From positions 1 through 64,000 of the forward strand of contig NW_027052950.1 in the NCBI RefSeq assembly GCF_011386835.1: 64,000 bases of DNA, read 5' to 3'. The notes beneath the pieces were generated by a model. The model worked only from the letters and a program-made list of their open reading frames with translations, ran no database searches and was not told where the DNA came from. Source of the stretch: Chrysemys picta bellii (lineage: Eukaryota > Chordata > Testudines > Emydidae). The translations under genes were made by a program, and so were the position numbers. Positions 21,512 to 34,283 of the stretch are shown piece after piece. The stretch's first letter is position 1, and each line of letters starts with the position of its first letter.

Positions 21512-21696
21512 CTAGGGCAGCTGGGCAGCTTCAGTGACCGGGCTCTCCTTAGTGCACATTGTTCTTATCCTATGAAAGCATGTCCATAGGCTGCTGTGGG
21601 CTGGCGGGTGGTTCTTGAATGCCTCCAGGATGAAGATGGTCTGAGAAGCCAGGCTTTGGACCGAGGAGTTGCTGTCCTGCTGCAAGCCTTTGAGGT
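21512..21696 (-). CDS. MROH-family gene, last coding exon 22
   Basis: DLKGLQQDSNSSVQSLASQT, then IFILEAFKNHPP and a poorly structured tail ending EAAQLP and TAG (21512-21514). Acceptor CTTTCAATCTTAG. Confidence 0.88.
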
Positions 21697-22701
21697 CTAA
21701 GATTGAAAGGAAGGAAATGGAGGTCAGAGCCACAGCGCTCTGGAGAGCCCCAGCAAACCAAGCCAGCGCTGTACCTCTCGGCCTGTGACAAGGAGGCAGC
21801 AGGCTGGGAGGCGGGAGGCAGGGGACTAGCAGGAACAATCAGCAACCTTCACTAAACATCCCTGCTGCCCTCCACAAATGAGGGAGCCTCCAGACACAGG
21901 CAAGAAGTCCCAATGAACCCCATTTACTCACTATTTCTAGGACTGCCCCATCCCTGCAGTATCTGAGCACCTCATCCCTGGCTGTATTTACCCTCCGCCT
22001 TCCCCCCAATGCACAGATGGGCACTTAGGTCCAGAGAGGGGGAGAGTCATAAAGGGGGCTTGGACATTGTTAGGCTATGCCTAACTTTAGGTGCCCTGCT
22101 GCCATCCAGGAAATACCGAGGAGGGAGCTCAGCCATTCTCTAGCTCTGGTTGGGAGGCCCAGCTGTGAACCTGCTCTGGGATTGAGAAGCCTGAGCTATA
22201 TCACTCCCGCCCCCCGCCATTCGCCAACAGATGTGGAGATTCTGCTCTGCCCTGCGCTGCCCAGGGGTCCGGGCACGCAGCAAGGAGGTAGGTGACCGGA
22301 CGTCACCTCTGCCTCATTTGGAGCAGTGGCTTCACCCCAGGCACCCCACGTGGAGGTGACTGCTCCAAACACTGGGCTAGTGAGTGCAAGAGGGGAGGCA
22401 GCACCCCACCTCGGCTGTGTTTGGGGGGGGGCAATCATCTCTGAAGGCCAGCCAGCTCAGGCCCAGTTTGGGGATCTGCCAGGCCGCAGCTCTGAGGTCA
22501 GGGCTAAGTGCCTGGCACATGCCAACCAGCAGACACGACAGGGTGAGGGGGCAGCTGATCAGGGGTTTGGGGATCTACATTTTGCATCCCTTTGTGGCTC
22601 TCGCCCGAGATCATGTTGCTGGCGTCGGAGATTGAACCCAGCCCACGGCTCTGGGCCGTTCATCCCCCTAGCGCTCAGTGCTCAAAGCAGGTACCACCCA
22701 C
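21697..22701 (-). other. Intron 21 of the MROH-family gene, no element recognised
   Basis: GC-rich, no repeat or RNA gene recognised. Confidence 0.4.
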
Positions 22702-22761
22702 CGTTGCAGATGGCATCCAGCTTGTCCTGGCTCCTCTGGTCCAGCTGCCGGGCAGCGAGCC
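22702..22761 (-). CDS. MROH-family gene, coding exon 21
   Basis: Only 60 bp. LAARQLDQRSQDKLDAICN. Acceptor TTTGTATGTGTAG, donor AACG|GTGGGT. Phases match both neighbours, which supports so short an exon. Confidence 0.8.
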
Positions 22762-23205
22762 CTACACATACAAACAGCTCGTCACATCCCCGCATCCCCA
22801 GCGAGGGTGTCAAATGTCACCCTCCAAGCAACCCCTCGCTTCCCCCGCCCCTCACTGGCCAGGATGGTGCTCCCGAGTCCCCAGGGCAAAGGGTGAGTCC
22901 CCAGGGATGGTTACAGGGCTGGTTGCCAAAGGAGAGCACAGCACCTTGAGGGTTCACTACCAAGAGCCCATGGTGGGGTATGCGGGGGGGAATGGGGACT
23001 GCATGGGGAGCAATGGGGTTAGAGGGGGCCCATCAGCCGATCAGGGCAGTTTGGGGTGAGCTTGCTCCTGCGGACTTCTGACACCCTTGATCCTGCATTG
23101 GACAATCAGGAGCCCAAGGGTTACTTATCGCTGCTGGCAGGGACTGAGGAGAGCCTGGGACCAGATCCAGCCCCCCTGTAAAAGGGACCCCTGCTCTGTG
23201 GTTAC

Positions 23206-23308
23206 CTATGAACCTGATGGCCGCTTGTCTAAGTGGAGTCTGTGGGTTCTCCAGAAAGGCCATGGTCTGGCACAGAAAGTTGTTGGCTCTCCCCTTGTAG
23301 CGCGTCAG
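23206..23308 (-). CDS. MROH-family gene, coding exon 20
   Basis: LTRYKGRANNFLCQTMAFLE, then TPLRQAAIRFI. Donor ATAG|GTAACC, phase 1. Confidence 0.88.
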
Positions 23309-23576
23309 CTAGGACCAGAACAAGGGAGCACAAGGTTATTAAAGGCCTTTCCGTCCCGCAGGCCGGGTTCCAGGTGTGTGGAGCGCACGTCCTGTTTTCA
23401 CCCCTCTTTCCTGTGCCGGGGGGATCACGCAGAGGGACTACACCCAGGGCCAGGAGTGGTCCCAGGGCTGGGGCTCAGTGTGGGCACAGAGCTGGGCAAT
23501 GGGGGGTGCCCTATCCACCGATTCCCCCGCTCCTACCACGAGGGCTGCGCAGTGAATGACCTGAGGGCTCCCTCAC

Positions 23577-23678
23577 CAGGCAGTCACAGCTTTGCCAGGT
23601 ATCCTTGCGCTGGATGAAGCCACCAAGCTGGTGCCACTTCAGGAATTCTGCCGCACTGCTGAGGGTGTCCCAACACAC
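23577..23678 (-). CDS. MROH-family gene, coding exon 19
   Basis: 34 codons. VCWDTLSSAAEFLKWHQLGG. Acceptor CTTGTTTTGCAG, donor CTG|GTGAGG. Confidence 0.9.
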
Positions 23679-24559
23679 CTGCAAAACAAGTGGGGCCAGG
23701 GCGAGCCGGCCACGGTTACGGGAGCTGGAAGCCACTAGCCTCGTTACCCGGAGGCGGGGAGACCGTGCATGCTGAACGCTTCCCGGCCCCAGGTTGCTTG
23801 CGGAAGGGCGGTGGTGTGGCTAAGGCAATAGCTGGAGACCTGACTCAATTCCCAGCTCTCCCTGCAGGAACTCAGGCAAGTTGCTTAGGCCCAGGGCTGC
23901 AAAGGGATTTAGGTGCCTAATGCCTATGGGTGATCAATACTTTTGAGGCGCTAGGCCTCATGCTGTGCCTCAGTTCCCCACCTCATGGTGGGTAGGAGGG
24001 TGAATTCATTAGTGCTGGTGGCATTTGGCTCCCAAGTGATGGTGGCCATGAGCACTAGCATGTGCAGAGACACCTGGGGCGGGGGGAGGGGGGGCGGCTT
24101 GGGCATCTCATGTCTCGTACGGGCTGTACGGGCCGCTTGGCCAAGGGCACACTGGGTCCTGCGCACCATCTGGAGACTGGGTAGCCCTGCTCCTGGTAGG
24201 GGCCATGGCCAGGGTTGTGCTCTTCCCACCAGCACAGCCAGGGAATGTGCGGAGGCCAGTGGCTGTAGGAGTGGTGAGGCGACCCCTCCCCCCACCCAAT
24301 CTCTCAGCCTGGCTGCAGGGGGGGAGTGTTGGGCTCAGAGGATGCAGGGAAGACTCAGCAGTTGGGTGGGGCGCCATGGTCATGGCGCTACTGCACTCAA
24401 CGTTCAAGTGATTTTGAACGCCTGACTGTCACAGCACTGAGCACCTGCCCTCTGTCAGCGAGACCCTTTAAAGAGGGGGTGTCACATGCTGCCCCCTCAA
24501 AACAAATTACTGGTCACTCTGTAACGGTATCCGCTGCAGGCTCCAGCTCGTGGCCTCAC

Positions 24560-24715
24560 CTGGGACACGTTGGGACGCTCATCATGCACGAGGAGGAGCA
24601 GCGGGACCAGGCTCTGGAGCACATGCGCCTTCATCCGCCACCTGTCGAGCCCCCTTACAAGCTCCAGCAGGTGTTTAAAGAGGGTGATGGAGAGCACCCG
24701 GAGCCTGCTGGACAC
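24560..24715 (-). CDS. MROH-family gene, coding exon 18
   Basis: 52 codons. VSSRLRVLSITLFKHLLELV, then VLQSLVPLLLLVHDE. The intron before it, 5.7 kb, is the longest in the gene and holds CR1 and gypsy copies. Confidence 0.9.
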
Positions 24716-25744
24716 CTGCAAGAGACGACGTGGGGAGGAGACGCTGTGACAGTCATTCTCACCCAGCGGGGCGAGCGCTCACTGTGCCAGAGATGTCTGC
24801 CCTGCAGGGGGTATTGGTAACTCACCCCCAGCCATACAGCCACAGCTGGGGCCAGAGTCTCCTGGGCATAGCGCCATTGACGGCAATAGAGATGCAGATT
24901 TTCACCAGTTGAGGGGCTGGCCTGGTAACTTCTTGGCCAGGGAGAGCAGTAAGGTGGGGTGAGACTGCCCCTGGACTCTCACAGCCAGCTCTGGGCACAC
25001 TGACATCAGCACACACCTGTGTCAGCCAAGGGGGAATGCTCAGGGCAGAGCAGCGCCAGGACAGGGGCGGCAGAGAGGGAGTGATGAGGAAAGATTCAAA
25101 GAGCGAAGGAGGGGGTGTCGTTTGTCCTCCCGCTTTGCGGGCCCAGCTCACACTGCTGTTGACCCACAGCGGCCCTCTAGCCAGGCCAAGGGGGCCAAGC
25201 GTGGGGGGCAAATTCCTACACTGGTGTTTGTTCAAGCCACGCACAGGGACCTGGGGTGGATTTAACCCAGGGCCAAGGAGTGGTAAATGTGCAGGAGTTC
25301 CCAGATAGGGGGCCTTGGAAGCCATGACTGGAAGCCACCCAGCCTCCAGGGGCTCGGAGTGGGCTGAGGGTTGCCCCACTCCTGTGCATGGGTTTCTTGT
25401 TAAATCAGAGCCAGCCCCGCTTGGTCACATGGTGCTGCTGGGCCCCAGCCCTGCATGGCTGCTGGCAGAGCTGAACCAGTCCAGTGACCAGGGAGGCTGG
25501 GCGAGCTGTGCCAAGCAGGGAGAACCAGGAGCAATAGCTGGATGCTGTAGGGAGGGGCCACTGCTTTCTGGGAGGTGAGGCTGAGGGGGCAGCCTGGGGA
25601 CGGGGTGACTTGAGCTGTTCTGGGAGTGGCTGAACCTTTAAACGGTGACCCCAATCAGCAGTTACATGTCACCTCCGGGCACCAGGTTCTAGACAAGGCA
25701 GTTCTCTGCGTGACATCTGTTGTAAAAGTGTTCATAAGTTCACC

Positions 25745-27085
25745 TCACCTCAGTCCCTGGAAAAATCATGGAGCAGGTCCTCAAGGAATCAATTATGAAA
25801 CACTTAGAGGAGAGGAAAGTGATCAGGAACAGTCAGCATGGATTCACCAAGGGGAAGTCGTGCCTGACTAACCTAATTGCCTTCTATGAGGAGATAACTG
25901 GCTCTGTGGATGAGGGGAAAGCAGTGGATGTGTTATTCCTGACTTTAGCAAAGCTTTTGATACGGTCTCCCACAGTATTCTTGCCGCCAAGTTAAAGAAG
26001 TATGGGCTGGATGAATGGACTGTAAGGTGGATAGAAAGCTGGCTAGATCGTCAGGCTCAAGGGATAGTGATCAATGGCTCCATGTCTAGTTGGCAGCCGG
26101 TTTCAAGCGGAGTGCCCTAAGGGTCGGTCCTGGGGCCAGTTTTGTTTAATATCTTTATTAATGATCTGGAGGATGGTGTGGACTGCACTCTCAGCAAGTT
26201 TGCAGATGACACTAAACTGGGAGGCGTGGTAGATACGCTGGAGGGTAGGGATCAGATACAGAGGGACCTAGACAGATTGGAGGATTGGGCCAAAAGAAAC
26301 CTGATGAGGTTCAACAAGGACAAGTGCAGAGTCCTGCACTTAGGATGGAAGAATCCTATGCACTGCTACAGACTAGGGACCGAATGGCTAGGTAGCAGTT
26401 CTGCAGAAAAGGACCTAGGGGTCACAGTGGACGAGAAGCTGGATATGAGTCAACAGTGTGCTCTTGTTGCCAAGAAGGCTAATGGCATTTTGGGTTGTAT
26501 AAGTAGGGGCATTGCCAGCAGATCGAGGGATGTGATCATTCCCCTTTATGCGACATTGGTGAGGCCTCATCTGGAGTACTGTGTCCAGTTTTGGGCCCCA
26601 CACTACAAGAAGGATGTGGAAATATTGGAAAGAGTCCAGCGGAGGGCAACAAAAATGATTAGGGGTCTGGAGCACATGACTTATGAGGAGAGGCTGAGGG
26701 AACTGGGATTGTTTATTCTCCAGAAGAGAAGAATGAGGGGGGGGGGATTTGATAGCTGCTTTCAACTACCTGAAGGGGGGTTCCAAAGAGGATGGAGCTC
26801 GGCTGTTCTCAGTGGTGGCAGTTGACAGAACAAGGAGCAATGGTCTCAAATTGCAGTGGAGGAGGTCTAGGTTGGATATTAGGAAACACTATTTCACTAG
26901 GAGGGTGGTGAAGCACTGGAATGCTTTACCTAGGGATGTGGTGGAATCTCCTTCCTTGGAGGTTTTTAAGGCCCGGGTTGACAAAGCCCTGGCTGGGATG
27001 ATTTAGTTGGGAATTGGTCCTGCTTTGAGCAGAGGGTTGGACTAGATGACCTCCTGAGGTCCCTTCCAATCCTGATATTCTATGA
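25745..27085 (+). mobile_element. CR1 LINE fragment, plus strand
   Basis: ORF2 pieces in three frames: KHLEERKVIRNSQHGFTKGK, then [13 protein letters not shown], then [19 protein letters not shown]. It has a stop at GVP*G near 26118 and a frame change at the G run near 26740. The 3' end is TGATATTCTATGATTC. Confidence 0.9.
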
Positions 27086-27410
27086 TTCTTTTAGCCTGTT
27101 TATCTGATTTGGCTGCGCTCTTCCTGTCTGGCCACTTCGTAGTAGGTTCTTGGAACAGTAGTTCTGAGTTGTCTTTCCATGAGGAGTTGTGCTAGACTAG
27201 ATGCAGGAGCTGCTGTTGGTGTTGATCTGTAATTCAGAGGAGCAAGGAATGGATCTTCCTGCTGTCAGATGTTTTTGGCTGTCTGCGCAGCTCTCTCAGC
27301 CTCTCCATTCGCTTGTGAGTAATTTGGGCTGCCAGTGATATGAGCAAAATCATATTTCATTCAGACTGACTTAAATTCTGCTGCAGTGAATTGTGGGACA
27401 TTGTCCATCA

Positions 27411-27659
27411 CTAGTTGTTCTGGATACAGAAATGAGCAAACGTACACTTCAGTTTCTCAATAACACTGCAACATGTTATGTCTTTCAAGTACATTATTTC
27501 TATATAGCTGGAAAAGTAGTCCACAATGACCTGGCAATGATGTCCTCTGAATTCACAAAAATCTGCAGCTAGTCTTTCCCAGTTCTCTCTCTTGTAGAGG
27601 TGGTTGTTCACTGGTTCAGCATTGCCTCTTAAGTTGATTTGGACTAGATCACCTTTCAA
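27411..27659 (-). pseudogene. Gypsy integrase core fragment
   Basis: WERLAADFCEFRGHHCQVIV, then DYFSSYIEI: the first catalytic Asp region of a retroviral-type integrase. Degenerate and short. Confidence 0.65.
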
Positions 27660-27835
27660 AAGCCCAATAGCATCAGATCCTCAAGTTCTTCCATCTTTCT
27701 CACTAGGCCCATCATGGCTGCTACACTGCAGCTGAGAAGGTTGTTGGTCTTTGATCTCATACACACGGAACGCAAAGCTTTTGTCTTTGTAAATTGGTTC
27801 GGTGCCCATGCAGTTCAAAATCCCTTGAGGGAGGG

Positions 27836-28123
27836 TCAGAGCTGTGTGACATCAGCTCTCGAGTCAACTTTAAAGTCAATAGTCTTGCTTTGAATATTCA
27901 ATGTCACTCTCCAGGCGGGCGCCATGTCATCACAAGTGATAGATCCCAGAATCAATGGGTCTTGATTGTCTGCAATATGAGTCAACTCCCTGACTGCTTC
28001 AGTGCAACGAACAGCTGCAAAATGTCCATATTTCAGGCATTTATTACAGCATGAGCCTCTGGCTGGACATGTATCATCCCTTGGGATATGACTTTTCCAC
28101 ACCTTGTGCATGTAGACTGGCAT
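27836..28123 (-). pseudogene. Gypsy zinc knuckle and protease fragment
   Basis: A CNKCLKYGHFAAVRC-like knuckle, degenerate at its last Cys, precedes FKVDSRADVTQL, a decayed aspartic protease active site (normally D-T/S-G-A-D). Confidence 0.55.
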
Positions 28124-28959
28124 TTGTCCCTCTTAGCCTGCGAATTCTCTCTCCTTACCTCAGGGATTTTATGAGAAAGACTTTTAACACTTAAGTGTCT
28201 GTTTGTAGCTTTTAAGCTAGTTGCAGGTTTTTCAATTTGCTTTTGCCTGTTGTTTGACTAATTCTGACTCTTGCTAGCTGTATAGCTGTGGGTAGAGTTA
28301 AATCTCTCTTCGGCGGTAGCTACTGTGAAAGGTTTTTAGCAGTGTTGTTATAGCTGTGACAGTCCCAGGATATTAGAGGTAGGTGAGGGAATATCATTTA
28401 GACCTCACCTGGCTTGTCTCTATGAAAGGTTTTTATCTTTTAACCCAATAACCAGCCTGTTTCTGAAATTTTCATGTTTTACATTCCCCAAATCACAGTT
28501 TTCAGCCAGGGGATGCAGAGGTCTTCTAAAACTTTCAACATTTTCCCCTGGTTCTTGAATTCTTTGCTGAAAACATGCTCTTTAATAAACCACATTTCCC
28601 TCGGTTATAAAGTGTGCATCAATCTTAACCACAACCCTTGCATAGTTGTCTTTGTGATGGTCTTCAGTAAAGTCAAAGGAGGTAAAGATATGCTCTGCGT
28701 GCTTCTCCATAGCCTAAATTAAAGTCAATACCTGTATATCCCCAGTTCCTTTGTGCAGCTTGTTTGCAATGCAAAATCGTGCCAAACATTGTTTCCAGTC
28801 TGTCCATTGTGAAGGGTTATGAAAGGTGACGTTCTCTGGGGAATCAGAGTGGGGCATGTTGATGAGGTCCTGCAAACTTCGTTGCTGTTCCTTCCGTCTG
28901 CAACCTGTGTTGCTGTTTTCCTTTGGTTTCTGTTCTTAGTTTACTCCTGACACCATATC

Positions 28960-30415
28960 ATGTTCTGCACCAGATATGTACTGCCTACAGAGCTTGTTTA
29001 CACACACCAGATGGACAGTGCTTAATTTGTAATGAAAGAGGTGCTGGGGCTCAAGCAATTTTTTTACAATCATAACTGATGCAGCAAGCCCAGAGGTGCC
29101 AGGGCTAAGCCCTGGCAAAAGTTGAGCACTGCAGATGGGTTCATCATAAGAACCGTTAATGCTCTGCTGGATACAGCTGAGGTTCATTGAAATAAGGTAT
29201 TTTACAGAGCATCACCTAGTAGTCGAACAGTATCATACAGGGTAACATGCCATTACACAGGTAGCCTGGCTTGTTTGCTAGACTCCATCCCATGTTAATC
29301 TTACTAGCCAGCTGCTCCTGCCCCCGGTGTCAGCTCAGAGCAGCCGGGCAGGCTCTGCACAAAACTTATGGGAGCGGTCTGGGGGCATCAGAGCTGCACT
29401 GCAGTGGGCATAGGCAGATGTTGAATTGGCACCTCGCTGGTCTTCCCTCCAGTTGTTGAGGCCTATTTGCCTTTCCCTGGTGATGGGCGTTGTGTTCATT
29501 AACGCTATTTGGATTTAACACCCCCCCCCCATAAAGAACCTGTTCTGATCCCCCCGGGCCCGAGAGGGGTTTGGTTTAAAGGGCTCGCACCAGGGCGAGA
29601 TCCTGCAGCTGGGGTCCAGGAGACCCTGGGAACAGCTTGAGCCGGGCCTGTGCCACTACTAAATAAAGAGCGGCAGGGTCCCAGCAAAGTTCGGCAGGGC
29701 TGAGGGTAGTATTTAGTGTTGTGAAAGCTGGGGAGGTGGGTGGACGCTCCAGGAGCCCCCACTGGGGGTTACCCCTAGAAGGCAGTAATGGATGGGCCCC
29801 TTTCTCCTGCCCACTTGCTGGATCTCACCATCCAGTGGGGGACTGGACATCAGTCTGGTGAACGTGTCGGCGGGGGCTAGTTTGTGGTTATGAAAGGCCT
29901 GGGGAGAACTAGGCCCTCCTTTGACGCTGCGCTGCCATGAGAACGAAGGGGAGAGGAAAGGGTGGTAGCTGCAGAACCTACAAATGGAGCCGTTTCCTTA
30001 TGGAGCTCCCAGGCCAGCTGTGGGATTCCTGGCCAGGGAGAGGAGGGGCAGGATTTTCACCAGGGTACCATCACTTGTCACCCTGGAAGCCAGCAAGAGC
30101 ATTGCAGCACCCTGTGCTGCAGAGGCCCCCTCACTGCATGCAGACTCAGGAATGCATGTCCTTCCACAAGGGGAGCCTTGTCCCCAGGCTGCCCTGATCC
30201 TTGTCAGCAGGCCTGCAGGACACAAGGGTTCCCATCCTTTCTGCCATACGCTCTGAAGGAGAGTGAGGTAGCAGAGGAAGGCGGGAATGGGCTCACATCA
30301 TTTACAACAATCCTTTTTCTGGCTAGGACCATACACAGGCCCTGCTAGCCCACCCGCCAGCCCCCATTCACAGGTCCGCAGTTTGAACGGTCTCCTATGG
30401 GCCACCAGGCCTTAC
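28960..30415 (-). other. Part of intron 17, no clear gene
   Basis: 29030-29140 looks like a dispersed repeat (GGTGCTGGGGCTCAAGCAAT). A C run lies at 29520-29530. No exon fits the phase of exons 17 and 18. Confidence 0.35.
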
Positions 30416-30592
30416 ATCATCAATGAAAGGCAGGAGTTTCTCAGCCACTTGCACAGCCGCGCGGCTGGCGCTCTGCCTGTCCATGCTGGCAAGGATGTTT
30501 TTCAGCACGGTGATGGCCTCGGCGATGATGTCCCTGTCTACCTCCTGTAGTTGCTCCAGGACCTCTGGCAGCAGACGCTGGAGTTTCCCCAC
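30416..30592 (-). CDS. MROH-family gene, coding exon 17
   Basis: 59 codons. KLQRLLPEVLEQLQEVDRD, ITVLKNILASM, AVQVAEKLLPFIDD. Acceptor CATTTCACGCAG, donor GAT|GTAAGG. Confidence 0.92.
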
Positions 30593-31289
30593 CTGCGTGA
30601 AATGAGGAGCTGCTTCACAAAACACCCTCCAGTGACCCACAAGCCATTTCCAAAACAACGTCCACCTCCCCTGCAGATAGAAGCATGGGAACTAAGGGGG
30701 TGCTGCAGCACTCCCAGGTTTTACACGGGGCTCTGCTCCTGGCCCCGCTCACAGGGTCCCAGCTGCCAGCCCTGCGCCAACCCCCATCTGTGGCCCCAGC
30801 CTCGGTCCCCTTGCTCCATCCACCTCCCCCGCCCCCGGCTCCTGGAGCCATGGCCCTGCTCCTGAGCCCAGCTCTAGGGGTGGCAGGGGGTGTGGGCAGG
30901 GGTAAGGTGGGGTGCAGCACCTCCACTATAAAAAGTCTTCCAGCGCCCCTGCCTCCAGGTGACATGTTAGAACCTCAAAGCCTTTGCACAGCCAGCTAGG
31001 ATCACGGGCAGCAGGCCCGGCTACCTGCAATATAAGCAGCTGCTTCCTTGTACCCCAGATCTCAGGGGATGGTATTTATTAGCGGGTATCATCTGTGGAA
31101 AGTTCTCTGCACAACACATTGACCCCAAATAAATCAAGTCTATTATTGTTATAGGGGTTCAAATAGCACCTCGAGGGCCTATCTGCAATCAGGGCTTGTG
31201 CTGGGGGATTTCCAGGCACAGTAAGAGACGTCCCCTGCCCTAGAGCTTACAGGCTAGGCACACAAAGGAAGGATTTCTATCCCCATTGT

Positions 31290-31400
31290 ACAGACATGGA
31301 ACTCAGGCACAGAGAAGCTACGTGACTCGCCCATGGTCACCCAGAGAGTCTGGAAGAGCCAGGAACCGAACCTGGGTTCTCCCGAGTCCCTGTCCTTACA
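31290..31400 (+). repeat. MIR-like SINE relic
   Basis: GACTCGCCCATGGTCACCCA followed by GGAACCGAACCTGGGTTCTC, the conserved MIR core order. Confidence 0.55.
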
Positions 31401-31529
31401 GCCCAGCCTAGAGGAGGGAGCCAATTTTGCACACGAGTTCTAGGGTTGGTCTGTTACTAAAAGCCAGATTCAATCATTTCTGTATTTGGTTTTTGAACCT
31501 TTCAAAGACAGCCCCACAAAACATTTTTG

Positions 31530-31975
31530 GAGAGGGTCCAGAGAAGAGCTTGAGAACATGACCTATGAAGGAAGGCTGAAAGAATTGTGTTTGTTTAGTT
31601 TGAAAAAGAGAAGACTGAGAGGGGACATGATAGCAGTTTTCAGGTATCTAAAAGGGTGTCATAAGGAGGAGGGAGAAAACTTGTTCACCTTAGTCTCTAA
31701 GGATAGACCAAGAAGCAATGGGCTTAAACTGCAGCAAGGGAGGTTTAGGTTGGACATTAGGAAAAAATTCCTAACTGTCAGGGTGGTTAAACACTGGAAT
31801 AAATTGCCTAGGGAGGTTGTGGAATCTCCATCTCTGGAGGTATTTAAGAGTAGGTTAGATAACTGTCTATCAGGGATGGTGTAGACAGTATTTGGTCCTG
31901 CCATGAGGGCAGGGGACTGGACTCGATGACTTCTCGAGGTCCCTTCCAGTCCTAGAATCTATGAATCTATGAAAA
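31530..31975 (+). mobile_element. CR1 LINE 3' end, plus strand
   Basis: Encodes [20 protein letters not shown], then [20 protein letters not shown]. It ends in GAATCTATGAATCTATGA tail repeats. Few lesions, a young-looking fragment. Confidence 0.9.
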
Positions 31976-32589
31976 TCTCAACCGGCATCAGGGAAAAAAT
32001 GTGTGAAATACAGGCTAACCGGTTCCGGAAGAAAAAATGAACCACAAGCAAGTGAAAAGCAGGCTGAGGCGCATGGAACGATGGGAATGGTGTATGACAA
32101 AGAATTACAGTCACGCCCTCTCCATGTCTGATCGAATCGTAGTCCGGGTTTAATAAACCGGACTGACCCGCTATTCTCAGGGTAAGTAAATTATCATTAG
32201 TGAGAGTTGCCTTCAGATTGTCTCCTCTTTACCAGGCTGCCAGATCTGTGTATTTAAGCCCCAAGGGTTTTCTCTGCCTTCACTATACTGTGTGTATCAA
32301 ACTTGTTATGAGATCTTAGCAGCAAAAGGCCCCTGTAGAGCTCTTCAGAGGAGCAAGTGCTGCGGGACAGAGCTGTGACATCAACAGTTAAAACCTATGA
32401 GGCTTTAAAAGGGGATTTGTAGGAAAAAATGGTTCCTAATTGAAGCGAAATGGCTCTGTCTGGGCGTCCCTGATCACTGGTGTCGCCAGCATTCCCTGGG
32501 GTCTAGAGTCCACAGCTCTGCTGCTAATCTAGTGCTAGGGTTCTTTGGATCACAGAGACCCCAGACACAATCAGGCCCGGCAGTGCCAG

Positions 32590-32710
32590 GTACTGCACAC
32601 ACCCAGAGACACACCCCGCAGGAGCCAGGCTTGGAGACTTGCCCAAGGTCACCAAGCAGGTCAGGCCAGGAATAGAAGCCAGGGCTCCTGACTCGAGGCC
32701 AGGGCCATGT
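32590..32710 (+). repeat. MIR-like SINE relic
   Basis: GACTTGCCCAAGGTCACCAA, then AGGAATAGAAGCCAGGGCTC. Confidence 0.6.
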
Positions 32711-32794
32711 CCCCATGGAAGGTTTCAATGACCCCAGCCCTGCAGCAGCTCCCTGCGGTTCTGGGTTTATCCCCCAGCCCTCCTCCCCTCTCAC

Positions 32795-32926
32795 CTTCTC
32801 TGGGCACAGGGACAGGTTCAGGAGGCCTTTGAGCGCCAGCCAGCGCACCACAGTGTTGGGGTCTCTCAGCTGCCCACTCAACTGGTCCAGGATGGCGTCT
32901 TCCTGCTTATTGCCAAGGTCAGGGCA
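32795..32926 (-). CDS. MROH-family gene, coding exon 16
   Basis: 44 codons. CPDLGNKQEDAILDQLSGQL, then VVRWLALKGLLNL, a typical HEAT B-helix. Donor AAG|GTGAGA. Confidence 0.9.
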
Positions 32927-33716
32927 CTGGAGGAGCTAACACACCAACAGAGAAACAAGCTAGAGAACGGGGCTGGACCCTCACGACTCATCTCTGCCAA
33001 GGGGCCCTTAGCTCCACCTGCCACGGGCACAGCCTGCGCTGTACGCCGGGCACCGCGATTGGTCACCGTGTGTGCCCCACTGAAACGCTGCTAGCGCAAC
33101 GGGCCCTCGAGGCTCCAGCCGAGATCAAGGCCTACCCTGCTCCCTCACTAAGGCTCAGCTGCATGCGGAGCAGGGAGGGAGGGGGCTGCAGCCTTGTGTT
33201 CCAAAGGGCCGCCCGGTCTACGGGGGGCAGGTGAATTGGCCGTGGATGGGCCCGGCCTGCGCATGGCATACGGACGTCAGAGGGGGCTTCAGGGCCGAGG
33301 TCACACAAGGGACCATTCTATGGAGCTGAGCCTTGGGGAACAAGAGACACCCGACCCTGGGCTTTGCTTCAGCCCCGCAACACCAGCTGGGGCCGGTAAC
33401 AATGTCCAGAGTCAGTGACTCCACCCCTAGGGCTTTAGGAGCTTTCCCTGCCCCTGGTCACCCACCCACCCCCAGAGCCACCTACTCCTCTCCTGGCCAT
33501 AGGCATGGGCGGCGAGTTCTATGGGCCCCCGGTGCCTGGGCACCATGGGCCTCAGCCCCGCCTTCTGCCCCCACGTCTCCCGGGCCATTTAAAAGAGCCC
33601 GGGGCCCCCACTTACCACCCGCAGTGCAGCGGAGCTGAGCGGCTTCCTGCCTGCTTGCTCCACATGGCTGCCGGCCCCTCCCTGCGGCCCCTGAGTGGGG
33701 TGGGTCTGTGTCCCAC

Positions 33717-34178
33717 TGTCACGGAGTGTGGGGGAGTCAGGGCCCCGCACCCCCCACTTCCTGTGATTCACCGTGACTCTCACCAGCCAGTAAAACAGAA
33801 GGTTTATTAGATGACAGGAACACAGTCCCAAGCAGGGCTTGTAAGTACAACCAGGACCCCTTCAGCCAGGTCCCTCTGGGGGGCAAGGATCTTAGACCCC
33901 AGACTTGGGGTTCCCTGCCTCTTCCCACCCAGCCCAAAACTGAAACCAAAACCCCTCCTGCAGGCTCTCTCCTCCTCCTTCTCTCCCCCTCTCCCTTTGT
34001 CCAGTTTCCAGGGCAAAGGTGTCGACTTGCCCCACCCCCCTTCCTGGCTCAGGTTAACAGGCTCAGGTACTGTCCCTCACCTAAAGTCATCCCCTGCTCT
34101 CCCATCCCCCATGCAGACAGTCCAGTAAAACTAACCGACATATCCAGGTCAATCCACCCCGCTCCCTACTGCGTCACA
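33717..34178 (-). repeat. Solo LTR nested in the hAT element, minus strand
   Basis: Ends TGTCACGG...CGTCACA. Perfect 5-bp TSD CCCAC at 33712-33716 and 34179-34183. It shares the ATCTAATAAACC poly(A) block (inverted) with the LTRs at 35160 and 61574. Confidence 0.88.
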
Positions 34179-34283
34179 CCCACCCCAAGCGCCCCTGCAG
34201 CCAGTAGGAAGCTGCGCGGGCAGTGCCTGGGGGTAGCAGCACACGGAGGCCCCCAGGCCCGCCCTGCCTAGGAGCCCCAGGTA

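Larger units (their letters stand above)
27400..28960 (-). mobile_element. Ty3/gypsy-like retrotransposon remnant, minus strand
   Basis: On the minus strand, nucleocapsid/protease sequence is followed within about 180 bp by integrase. RT and RNase H are absent, so the copy is internally deleted. The frames are broken. Confidence 0.6.

Noticed and set aside
21139..21537. 132-codon ORF partly matched in the other palindrome arm
   Set aside because: The match (SKYVKTQA...LPPAKHRK) follows from the arms being inverted copies. Indels between arms are not multiples of three and no family is recognisable.
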